A DNA stretch of 64,000 nt, from contig JAVTVX010000013.1 in the NCBI GenBank assembly GCA_033439265.1, positions 18,952,500 to 19,016,499 of the forward strand. The letters are read 5' to 3'. Shown one piece after another: positions 25,037-36,000 of the stretch. The position numbers and the translations under genes are program-made. Within the stretch, counting starts at the first letter, position 1. Each line of letters opens with the position of its first letter. Below the pieces are notes generated by a model that did no database searches, was not told the origin of the DNA, and worked only from the letters and a program-made list of their open reading frames with translations. The DNA comes from Dillenia suffruticosa (lineage: Eukaryota > Streptophyta > Magnoliopsida > Dilleniales > Dilleniaceae).

Positions 25037-26442
25037 CATAAATTTTTTTTTTTGTACAAACAAGGCAAGATCACTGGCCTCTAAAAGAAGGTAGGTCTCG
25101 AATATTACGCGACAAATTCGGATACACCTCCCTAAGGGACGACAACAAATCATGAAATCTATGAGTAATCGAGTGACCAAGTGGAGTAAAAACATCCGCA
25201 GAAGCATTACCCTCCCTTTGGACAAACTAAACAGATTGGACTCTCGCGAGTCACATTACCAGTAAACATTCTCATATGATATTAAAACCATGATGGTGAT
25301 TGTTAAGATTCTTCATAAATGTCCTCACTAGATCTGTCAAATCTAGCTTCAGGATCATTAGTATGAGATTTGCACGTAGAATAAACAATAGATCTTCTCT
25401 AACTTCTCATAATTCTGCCATGAAGAGGTCCGTTACACTTAGTTTACAGTGAAGTCTCGCACTTATAGTCCAAACTTATCTCAAATAAGATCCCCCACCC
25501 CTACCAACCTTGAATTTATGTTTACTGATCTGTCCGCATTCAGTTTCATCACCTCGGTTGGGGGAGGAATCCAACTAATCCACTTCTCATTTTGTGGAAG
25601 ATGAGAAGACATCCTCAAGAATGCTTTCCATCCATTCTGAGCATAACAATTGGCCATAGACACAACATGATTTATGGAGAAGGAACCTCCTTCAAAAACT
25701 ATACGAAACCTCTCCTTCCAAATCAATAAATAAGTGTATAAGAAAACCATAGTTTAAGGTAGAACCTTTTGCACCGGATGAGATAAACAATTATGTTCTA
25801 CCCAATCCTTCATCGATCTTCTGGAGAATACTAGATTATCCATGTAGGGAAAATGAATAGTCCTGAACCATACCTATTGAATGATCACGCATTCTCCATA
25901 AAAGTGAAACAAAGTTTCGAGTCATTCGTGGCAAAGAGAGCATTGGGGGTCCATTGCATTTCTTTGATAGAGTCAAGTGTTATTAGCCATTAAATTCCTA
26001 TACACCAAAAGCCAAATTATAAATTTGACCCTCTTATGGCATTTCAATCGCTAAATCCACTTCCAATTTCCTAATGTACTCATATTAATGTCCCACCCAC
26101 ACAAAGCCAAGTAAGCTGATTTGATAGAGTATATCCCCAATGGTTCCCCAACCTAATATAAATGATCACCCGAAGTTGTGTCTCACAAAACAGGTATTAC
26201 CCTAATCTCCTCTATAATGGCAATGGTTCCCCAACCTAATATAAATGATCACCCGAAGTTGTGTCTCACAGAATAGGTATTACCCTAATCTCCTCTATAA
26301 TGGCTATCGAAAGAATTTTCGCAAGTTTAGATAAATCCTAAATTATACTAAGGATAATAACTTATCAACATGCAAACCAGCCGCATCCAAGAAAATATCC
26401 CCATGGATCCTTTGAGTTAATGGGACCGATCCTAGCCAATTG
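25037..26442 (-). pseudogene. L1-type LINE, 3' part (decayed zf-RVT and RNase H region)
   Basis: The minus strand carries, in broken frames, the end of a plant LINE polyprotein. A reverse-transcriptase-associated zinc-binding region is recognisable in the 25880-26130 area. Then comes the RNase-H-like domain start (WIPPPTEVMKLNADRSVN at 25481-25750), preceded by a typical linker (FWKERFRIVFEG-like). T's at about 25039-25051 on the plus strand are the A tail. Many stops and shifts make it inactive. The solo LTR at 26443-29554 separates it from its upstream part at 29555-30150. Confidence 0.75.
26138..26303. repeat. 83-bp tandem duplication inside the LINE remnant
   Basis: The unit starting CAATGGTTCCCCAACC occurs at 26138-26220 and again at 26221-26303 with about two differences. 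It is a recent local duplication within dead LINE sequence. Confidence 0.85.
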
Positions 26443-27559
26443 TGTCACGTCCCGAATCGGGATCGTGAACAGCCGCCCGTTGTCCCTGGATGCCGGCTGT
26501 ATTTTTACAGAAAATCGGACAGAACCTCCCCATAAATCGGAGATTTCCCATGTACAATTTCACTTGTATATGACATTCATCATGTAAAAATAAACAATTG
26601 ACCATCTCGGCCTCTCCAAAATCAACAATATCCACAGCCAACATCCAGAATAACGTAAGGCTATAAAGTTTCTAACAGTCCTAGCAACAGACCTCTACTG
26701 TCATGCCCAACTAGAGCATGAGCAGCCGCCACACCGAGCGGACTTAAATTCTACGCATATATAAAATAAATTCTCAAATTATTTTTAAATATTTACAAAT
26801 GCCTCAATGCAATGAAATAATTCAATAAATGTCCATAATTTATACAGTCATCCCATAAAATTTAGATAAATACATCGGTCAATCTAAAATCTCCAATATA
26901 TAATAATATCACCAATCATCGTAGCGGAAGAGATGGAAAATATCCATACCCAATCCCAGTGATATCTCCTCTGTCCAACACTAATCCTGTGGGAAAAAAA
27001 GTGAGGGGTGAGTATCTATGGGAGGATACTCAGTAAGTGAGGGGATTGACATCATACTATCAATATCGAGGTGAATTTGGAGTGTCAAAGTATAAGATAA
27101 GAAAATATCCACAGTGTGCAAACCGATCATATTATTTCAAAATCATAAATAATACGCACACATCATAAAGTAAGATATGCATCCAATATTCACATCAATG
27201 TCATGAAGAGCCGGCCAATGAAATATTCCCGGCAATGGTCTACCTCGACCAAGAACGGCGCATTGGGGGTTTTTCCAAATGTAAGTATTAAAGAATGACT
27301 CTCTGCCCCAATGTTGGCCACAGACTACCCCAACTAGCCTGTAAATAATAATAATAATAACGTACATATAACTAGTCGGTCGTGTATGGTGCTCCCGCCT
27401 GGTGCTAGACGGAGCCGTACTTAACGTCCTCTCCGATGAGGGTCAACCTGAAGCACCCATACACACGACGATCTGGCGGATACCTCCGGTCGAAACGTAT
27501 CCGGACACAAGGGGTGCCTCTACCAGATGTCCTTCGTAGCTACGGATCACAATATCATA

Positions 27560-27735
27560 TCGGCCGGGCACGTAGCCCCATGCATCTCATCACCAGTCGG
27601 CCGGGCATATAGCCCCATGCATAATATCATAACGTCGGCCGGGCATACAGCCCAATACATAATATCATAAAGTCGGCCGGGCATACAGCCCAAAACATAA
27701 TATCATAAAGTCGGCGGGCATACAGCCCAAATGTG
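27560..27735. repeat. About 38-40-bp tandem repeat in the solo LTR
   Basis: Five units carry the core GTCGGCCGGGCATACAGCCC with variants (CACGTAGCCC, TATAGCCC), separated by short AT-rich spacers such as ATAATATCATAA. It is part of the LTR. Confidence 0.8.
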
Positions 27736-28619
27736 TAAGCAAATCCATTTAAAACCATGTGCCAATGCAGTGGAAGTATTTAAAAGATATCAATATGTCG
27801 AAAATGTGGCACAATATACGTTTATCAAAACTCATGGATGCATATCAATAAAGTCAGCAATTAAGACACTCCAAAGGTCACAAAACATTTCATCAGATAT
27901 TGGAAAGGTCTAACAATCATATATTTGCAGAAACATGTCATTTAAAAGTATTTTTGAAACATGGTTTTCAATCAATAGCGAATGTCAAAGTCCCACTCAC
28001 AGTTCTAGGGAGGGTGGTCACTCCCTATTTTCAAAACAATTTCCAATCTGCTTTCTCGAATCTCTAAAAAAATCAACCTAATCAGATCATCAAAATTGAA
28101 TATCAACTTCTTAAGCATCTTAAGGGTTTATCCGAAAAACATGAAATGAACAATATCTTCCACTTTACGGCTCATTCCATTCCAACCCTACAATCCGGAT
28201 ACTTTCATGCATATTTCAAGGTTTAACTCTAAAGGAAATCATTCGAATTAACTCAACATGATTTTATGATTCTCTAATATGCTTCTTTCGTATCAGAGCA
28301 TCTAGTTTCTGTAACATTCTCTACTTAACCTTCAAAGTCACATATAGTCATTTCAGAATTAGTATTTTATTCGCATTCTACTTACACTCTGAACATGTAC
28401 AGAACCTTTCATCTTAGATTCAATTCTAGATTCATTCAAAGTATCAGTTAGAGCAGAAATCTCCTTACCTAGGGTTTTCTCGAAGCGCAGAGTCTCGTTC
28501 GACTGTCGCTTCGGTCGCTCCAAGGTCTGTAGTGTTTCCTATCAAAACAAGATTTTTATTTTGTTAGATCTAAACACTTAGATCCGAATCAAAAACCCTA
28601 AATCATTTACCTGCGTGAA

Positions 28620-29050
28620 GGTTCGTGGGCTGTCACGGGCTCACGGGCCGTCGCGGGCTCGTGGTCTGCGTGCTACGGGGTAGCGGGCCGACGGGCTGGC
28701 GGGCCGATGGGCTGAACTAGGCCACGGGCCGTACTGGACCTGCGGGCTTGGACGGGCTGTCGGGCCTAGTGGGCCCGTGGGCTTGCTGCTGATGGGCCTG
28801 CGGCTAATGGGCCTGCAGGCTGGCGGGCCTGCGGGCCGACAGTGGCTCGCGGGCTGGTGCTCGCCCGTGCGCTGGTGCGCTGTGCTGGGGCGTGCTCGTG
28901 CGCCTCTCGCGCGCGCTCGTGCGCCTCTCGCGCGCGCTCGTGCGCCTCTCGCGCGCGCTGCTCGCGCGCCCTGCTCGCGCGCCTTCTCGCGCGCCTGCTC
29001 GCGCGCCTTCTCGAGCGCCTGCTCGCGCGCTCGCTGGCTCGGTCGTATGC
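28620..29050. repeat. GC-rich repeat zone in the solo LTR
   Basis: The left part repeats GGGCTnnCGGGCC-type decamers. From about 28899 a 21-bp unit, GTGCGCCTCTCGCGCGCGCTC with slight variation, is repeated about three times, followed by CTGCTCGCGCGCC/TTCTCGCGCGC units to about 29030. The repeats create overlapping open frames in several frames on both strands (28641-29541), all rich in Arg, Ala and Ser. These are composition artefacts, not genes. Confidence 0.85.
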
Positions 29051-29374
29051 AAGGGCGGGTTGCGCTCGCGGAGGTTCTGCAATCGCGCTGTGGAGCACTC
29101 AAGCTCGTGCGATGGTGGCAGAAGGAGGGGTTGCTGCTGGTGGCGGCTGTTTGCGGACGGAAGTAAGATCGCGCGGTGGCGGCGCTCGGCGGAGCTTGCG
29201 AAGGAGGTGAGATCGCGAACAATCGCGACTGCAGAAAGGAGAGAGAGCCGCGGGAAGAAAGAAGAAGAAGCAGAAAAAGAAGAAGAAGAAGAAGAAGAAG
29301 GAGAAGGATGGCGGCGGCGGCGGCGGTGGCTGTGGCGGAGGAAGCCAAACGGCCGCAGGAGAGGGAACGTCGGG

Positions 29375-29407
<33 letters not shown>

Positions 29408-29411
29408 GGGT

Positions 29412-29474
29412 TAGGGTTTTAACCCTAATCCCCAATTGGGGACGCAGCGTTTTGTCCCAAAACGCTGCGTCTCC
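29412..29474. other. Cluster of palindromes near the solo LTR right end
   Basis: Three consecutive inverted repeats occur. TTAGGGTT/AACCCTAA has a 2-nt centre (about 29411-29428). CCCCAATTGGGG is a perfect 12-bp palindrome (29430-29441). A 17-bp stem pairs GGGGACGCAGCGTTTTG (29438-29454) with its complement (29458-29474) across a 3-nt loop, with one G-U pair. An RNA copy could fold strongly here. Confidence 0.75.
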
Positions 29475-29554
29475 AAATATTGTTTTTTTTTGTTTTTGTT
29501 TTTTTTTTGTTTTTTTGTTTTTTTTTTTTTTTTTTTTTTAAGCTGGGTGTTACA

Positions 29555-30150
29555 AATTGTCCTCCCAAAAATGAATACTCCTCCCACTTCTCACTCTTCA
29601 CCTCTCATTACTTCTTTGTAAATCCTAAGTCCTCATAATACCTCTCCACAATGGTGAACAAACAGAAGAGCGAGGGCAACTCAATAAATTCCTCGTATGA
29701 CAGTATTTTTTCTGCAGCACCTCACACTATAATGAAGATTCTCTGAATAATATCCTTCAACCCAGTTTCACCAAAAGAGCTCTATCCGTATCTCTTGTGG
29801 CCCGAATGCCCAATCCCCCCTATCTTTCATACCGACAAACTAACTCTATCTAATAGCATGAACACCGCATACCCCATCCGCCTCCACCCAAAGGAATTGA
29901 CGGTTAGCTTTGTCCTAGTGTCTACAAACGTATTCAGGTAACTAGGAATATTGCATAACATATGCTGGAATAGCTGAGTGACAGACTGAATAAGAGTCAG
30001 ACGGCCATATTGAAATGCATCTCAGTCGTTTAATAACTAAGCAACATGATTTTATCAAACTCTGGAAATGCACCTCACTTTCAATGAGTTGGAAATGGGA
30101 GATCCCAGACATAATCAATTGATATTTATTATTATCAGCACTCAATTTTA
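29555..30150 (-). pseudogene. L1-type LINE, upstream part (reverse transcriptase C-terminal region)
   Basis: On the minus strand, broken frames resemble the end of a plant LINE reverse transcriptase (a KIGGIG-like tract around 29810-29840, then the tract leading to the zinc-binding region). Reading across the solo LTR, with one copy of AATTG removed, joins this to the LINE part at 25037-26442. The left LINE limit in this direction is unclear. Confidence 0.55.
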
Positions 30151-32236
30151 AACTAATTTTTGTTAATGGAGTTTAATTAATTATTTCAATCGTTTAATAA
30201 CAATTTTAAAACCCCTTTGCTCAATTAGAGAATGTTACATGTAAAGAATAAATTAATCATAGAATTTATGAAATATATACTATCAAGTGTTTTTAAATGA
30301 GGAGCAAATCTTTGTCATAAAAAATAGTACTTTTTTCGTTTTACATAAAATATTTTTCTTTATTTTTAAATCAAACTGTCTTAAACAAAATTATAAATAA
30401 CTTTACACAAAGTAATTAAATTTTGAAGTCAGTGGAAGATTTAACCTAAATAAATTTCGAACACTGTAGATTTGTTTGGAAGTTCCTTATCCCAACACAC
30501 TCAGCCCGAGGCTTGCCGTTGCTTCACAAGACTTGCGGCTGATAGAACGTGAACCCACGTTGTTTTGTCTTCTTTTCGGCGTCGCCAAGCTTTTGGGTCC
30601 CCTGTTTCATATTTAGTCATTTTGGTGCTTTCATGGCTGCATACATCACTCTATCTACATGTTGAGATTTCTATTTCTTTTTCTCGTTTCTACATCAAAT
30701 ATTTTCCTCCAATTTTCATTTGCCATATTGGCTTCTTGGACCCACCCCACCAGATTTTAGTACATCTTTTTGCTTGACATGTGCCCCACATTTCCTGGTA
30801 TTGCAGAATATAGACTGATGGAGAACCAACGAAATTGCTTTGAATAAAATTATAATCTTAGGATTAAAAACACAATTTATTTTTATTTTAATTACTTTTA
30901 AATTATTTTCGATTAAAAGAATTTAACTATTTTGTTTTCTTTTGTAATGTTAATCGAGTCTAACTTTTCTTCTAATATCAAGTAGCTCAAATGACCATTG
31001 CACAAATAAATAAATAAATAAATAAACAAATAAATAACACATAAACATAGTTATAACATAATTGGTCAAATCTTTTTTTTTTTTTATATGAAACTATATG
31101 ATGTATATTTATTTAATTTTGATTTTGTCTTGATATTTATATATAACACATTATAATTTACTCATTCATCACATAAAAAATATTAGGAAGTAGTACTCTG
31201 TGAACTTTTCATGCGACATTAGTTTCAGGGAAAATTAGGACCTTCTTAACCCTAAAAATTACATAAATTAAACAATAATCGGTGTTAAAAAATAAATTAT
31301 TTATTAATTGTAAATGTAAAAATAATAATAATAATAATAATAGTTACCATTATTTTATTTGACACCTGCAATAAAGTAATGTTTTGCTGATATTCATGCT
31401 TTGTTGAAAGCGGAAGTGGAAATCACAGTGAGGAAAGGAGAGGAAGAGACCCAAACGTGTCTTATCAAGAATATAGCACAGATGCACAGACTCCACTTGA
31501 AATGTTTAAAGCTTAGCGATTGCATTTGAAAAATTATTTATAAACTATTTCCTATCAATAGAGTTCTATTGTCCTACGTGGTGCTATGGTCGATCAAACC
31601 CCTTTGATCAGATATATTTTTGAGATGAACCGAAATGGGAATTATTCATATATTTAATTCCATAATTAGAATTTTGTCCAATTTAAGCATATGTTGCTTT
31701 TGGTTTAGGGATAATATTTGGTGAAATTAAGTAAAAAATTTTAGTATAAAAATTATTGATATAATAATTTTAATTGTTTTTATAAAAAATAAACTTTTAA
31801 TTAAAAATCATCTTCTTTAATTAAAAATATTAGAAATAAATAAATTAAGTCAAATTGAAGTAAGTTCACATGAAGCTCGTGGGCTTGGGTCAATCTATAT
31901 TTCTCAATATTCTTGGGATATTTAGACTCCAAAGAAAGGGTTCAACAAACTCATGCACACGGCAGTAATGGAAGGAGAATACCATGTTAAGTGAAGTTCC
32001 AAATTCTTAATTTAGGTTACATTTCATGGAACAGAGGAACTAAGGTATCCCACCTGCCATTCAACACCAAAATTTAAATCTAATTTGTCAAAAATACTTA
32101 TCTCACTTGTTGATAAACTTTTTAATTAAAAAGGCTAACATATGCTTAAAACTTTATCAAGGTATAAAGGATTTTAGAACCTTACCAAGCACAAAGGAGG
32201 TAGCAACATTGTGGTTTCCTTCTATCCTTTGGCTCT
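30151..32236. other. AT-rich intergenic stretch
   Basis: No coding signal. It contains an AAAT/AATA run (about 31004-31037), an AAT run (about 31319-31342) and homopolymers. The 70-codon frame at 30565-30777 is not recognised. Confidence 0.5.
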
Positions 32237-32308
32237 TTTTTTTTTTTTTTTTCATTTTTAAAAGTGTAGATATTAAATTCAGTAGCAATTTTTGTTTTTT
32301 GTTTTTTT

Positions 32309-32347
<39 letters not shown>

Positions 32348-32870
32348 CACGAAGAGGCCCGCACTGCACGGAGGAGAAACTCCTTCTACGCCAGGACATC
32401 CCAGAAGCATCCCATTTCACCCGCTCTTTCAGCTCTGGCGGAGGCTTGTTGGCCACATGCAAACCTATCTTCGCCCCTTGCCCTAGCTACGCCAGCTTAT
32501 CCGCACATCTATTTGCCTTTCAAAAGAGGTGTTTGATTTCTGAAATGCCTGTTTGATTTCTGAAATGCCTAACCCCTGCATAAGCTCTCCATAATCCTAA
32601 ATCAGGTACCTCCATGGATGGTTCCCTCCCACTCCCTTGTTAATCGAGTTTACCATCCCTAAAGAATCACTTTCCACCTCTAGATTACTAAAGTTTCTAC
32701 TTTGGGCTAACAAAACACCCTGCCATAAGCTAATTCGGTTTATGATTTCCATGGTTCTTATTCACCAAGACAGAACCTTAATGATTGATAAACATTTTGC
32801 CAAATGCGTCTTCCTCTCCGGTAAATATGCTATGAGAAGCCATATCCAGGCTTACAGACGGGACTGATAG
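32237..32870 (-). pseudogene. LINE 3' fragment (RNase H C-terminal region)
   Basis: On the minus strand a tract reading IKHLF*KANRCADKLA matches the end of the RNase-H-like domain of plant L1-type LINEs (consensus H-FREANxCADxLA). It is followed by the 3' region and an A tail, seen as T's at 32237-32252 on the plus strand. A 20-bp tandem duplication starting TTTGATTTCTGAAATGCC lies at about 32530-32568. It sits just downstream of the golgin gene, may overlap its 3' untranslated region, and is inactive. Confidence 0.6.
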
Positions 32871-33066
32871 AATTCATATATTAAGTTGAATATTACGTTT
32901 ATGTTCAGTAGATCAATACACTCTACATACCACTGTTGGGTATCTGACTGCACATACACCAGCTCAGGCAACAAAATCCTGAAAGCTGGGAACAAATGAA
33001 AAATCAGCCCCCCTCCCCCCCCCCCCCACCCCAAAAAAAATGTAGATAGACTTCTCAAGTCACAAT

Positions 33067-36000
33067 TCATACACCTGTATTGTTAAGGTTCTGTAACGAA
33101 ATGACTGCACCAGATTTGGCTTCATCTGATGCTTGAGACCCTGACATTAGTATATAAATGACCCAAAAATGAAGGCATACTAGGTAAACCACGGCCCACA
33201 ATTTTGCTTTTGGATTTCTCCTCAGAAACATGGCACCTGAAACAAAAATAGAATCCAATTGCTGGAGCAATGATCCTAGCTGTCGCTTCCCAGATCGGAG
33301 TTTGTCCTTAAATCTTTGTTTTGAATTGTAGAACTCCCATCTTCCTGATTCTAGATCATCCCCTGACGAGGTACTTGGGAAGTCAGATGAATTCAGCATC
33401 GATTTGTTTTCTTCCAGAGACCTTGAGACCATCTGATAGAGGTAATATGAAAATGTGGAAGACATGCATATCAGAGTTGTTGAGATAAAATGGGGGTTAT
33501 CTTCATTCATATCTTAATAATGTACCTCGATTTTGAACAGCAGCATTGCCTTCTCGGAGGAGAGATTTTCAACCTAATTGAACAAGCAGAAAATTCAAGA
33601 AATCAAAAGCTCAAATTAACAATGGTATGCACATTCTACTTCTTCAACAAGCAATTTCCACTATAAAAAGTGCATTATCGAAACATAGAAAGCCATCAAG
33701 TTGTGCTCCAAATTGAATGGAAGCCAGATCTAGTTTCCCAGATCTTTACCAGCAACGTCATAGAAGGTGTTAAGGAAGAGTGACAGGCTAAAGAAGTAAA
33801 ACTGGGGGTTGGTCCATGTCACTTGATAAACACAGAACCAAACTAGCATTAGCACAAATTGTTTAAGCCAAGAATTTGTTGATTAGGGCATGATTAATTC
33901 AGTTTCCCATACATCTTTAAATACTTTTCAGCTCTAAAGCACTAAAACTGCAATAGCCATACTTCATGAAGATGCATATATTAATGCCGGTTCGAGTTTA
34001 GATCAGAATAGACACAATTTCAGTTTTTGAACCTGAGCTTGCTTTTGGATTAAGAGGTCAGTCAACTGTGCAAGCCTACGTTTTAGTTCAATTTCTACTT
34101 CAGTCAGATTCTCCATTTCCTTCCTTGTTGTTTCAATGCTTTCTTCAAGCATCTCAGCCTGCAAGACATAAGAAAATCACTTTACACTGTTACAACATCA
34201 TTTAGAATATAGAGGTCAGCACATCTAGCCAAACAAAGTCCATTTCTGTTGGCCAAAGATCACATAACACAGCTACAAAGTCCTAATATAATTGCTTTCC
34301 AATTACTGTAAGCTAATTATGAAGCCTCATCTGTAAAACACCTAGCAGATGTTATATTTCATTAGAGACTCCCTATGTCTAAAAAGGTCAGCGCGAAGTG
34401 TAAGTTTTAATGGCAGATCATCACAAAACTTCGAATAAAAAGGCTACAAAGGCCTTAGCAACCAATTCTTGTATATTGGCAGTCTAAAACAACAGGCAAG
34501 TGTGAAGTCATTAATCATTTGAAGTTTCAATACAAAACTCGCAAGCCATTGGATCTTTCCCAGATTTGTCTAATGCTAAAATGCTTCAAAGCATTACCAT
34601 ACACACGCATATTTATCACAACCCAGCTCAATCCAAATCATTGCAACTTCAGAAAGATATTAAGTCCCATTACTGGCTAAAGTGATTTCCATAATGTGAA
34701 TTCCACTTTAGAAACAACCAAGTAAAGTCATCTCATTAAACAGACAACCTATGTATGCAGAAAGTACCAAAGGAGTTGACTGGAAATTAAAAATAAATAA
34801 ATAAATAATACTATGCAGTACAGAAAAAAATAATAAAACACTAATCCACGTAAACTGCTAACCTTCTTCTGCAATTGTCCAACTCTGTTTGTCAGGAGAG
34901 AATTCTCTGCCTCAAGTATCTCTTGTTCAAATTCAATTCCTTTTGATGCTACCAGCTACAAAAGTTTGCATGGAAAGATCAATTTTCAGTTTCTAAGAAA
35001 ATTAGAGAGAGATCTACCAATTACAAATGGCTGAGAAATTGGGGAGAGGAGGAAAACATTGAAGCAAAAGCTCTAAAAGTGAACAATAATGACATGTAAG
35101 ATTAATAACTCACCCGTTTTATAGAGGTACCAGTATCCTGGGTGCCGGACATCCTCCTGTTAAGCTCTTCAGGGAAAAACATGGATTTTTGATCAGTCAA
35201 TCAGCCAACACAGGTAGAGACAAATGCAGCACACAAGAATGGCTTCCATATATGATGGATGTACAGGATATAAATAAGCTAGAATCTGAAGGCAACAGAA
35301 TTTTCAATGTTCTGATAGGTGAACCCTTATTTTTTTTTTACATTTAGCAGTACCGCTACTAAGTCATTCAGACAGGTGCAGACAAGCACTACATTTTACC
35401 ATCTCTAAATACTTAAGAACTCCAAAAAAAGCTCATGATGCACATAGGAATTGCCATTTGAAACTTCAGTGGTCAAGCCATAGTTGCTAATGTAACTTTC
35501 TCTAGCTGTATAATCAAATTATCGAATTTCTCAGGAAAATATTGTCATTCTTGCTTTCAAGGTAAAGTTCCCCAGAAAGAATGCAAAAGAACAAAAGGAA
35601 AAATTAAGGCATCCATTAAGAATTCTCTTTTTCTTTCTAATTGTAAGTTCTATGGTTTTTTTTGGGGGGGGGGGCGGTTGGACTCCCACTACTCTCCTAT
35701 ACAAATAAACATTTGTCTTATTCTACTTGAAGCATTTCTCAACTAGGAAAAAATATATATATACATGAAGGCTTTTCAAAAAGTCATAAAATTTCTCCAT
35801 TAACGAATGTAAAATGATCATTATACCAACAAATTATGTACTGAAAAATAAAAAGTAGAGGAGAACCAAACTCCCCCAATATGCACAATCAGCATATCAT
35901 GTGTGCACAACAAAGACCAAAAGCCAAAGATGAGGCCCTTCAATAGCATAAACAGTCATGCTCTAAAAATTCAGTTGATTGGAGCATTTCCAATATAAAA

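Larger units (their letters stand above)
26443..29554. mobile_element. Solo LTR, probably Ty3/gypsy type, 3112 bp
   Basis: The element begins TGTCACGTCCCG and ends GGGTGTTACA, giving TG...CA termini. It is bracketed by a perfect 5-bp target duplication, AATTG, at 26438-26442 and 29555-29559. LINE sequence continues on both sides. No primer-binding site, gag-pol or second LTR is present, so recombination between two LTRs probably removed the interior. The long LTR and the TGTCACG start resemble chromovirus Tekay/Del elements, which is inference from recall. Inside are tandem repeats at about 27560-27735, a very GC-rich repeat zone at 28620-29050 and hairpins near the right end. Confidence 0.85.

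Noticed and set aside
27560-27735. CRISPR-like regularly spaced repeats
   Set aside because: This is plant nuclear DNA. The repeats are imperfect and the spacers are similar to one another, as in an LTR tandem repeat.
29412-29430. Interstitial telomere sequence
   Set aside because: Only one TTAGGG-type word and its complement are present, with no array.
28641-29541. Five or more overlapping open frames, up to 264 codons, on both strands
   Set aside because: They all lie in the GC-rich repeats and GA/GAA runs of the solo LTR. Low stop frequency and Arg/Ala/Ser bias follow from composition, and the LTR borders enclose them.
32107-32556. 149-codon plus-strand frame
   Set aside because: It runs through poly-T and poly-A tracts and is antisense to a LINE remnant.
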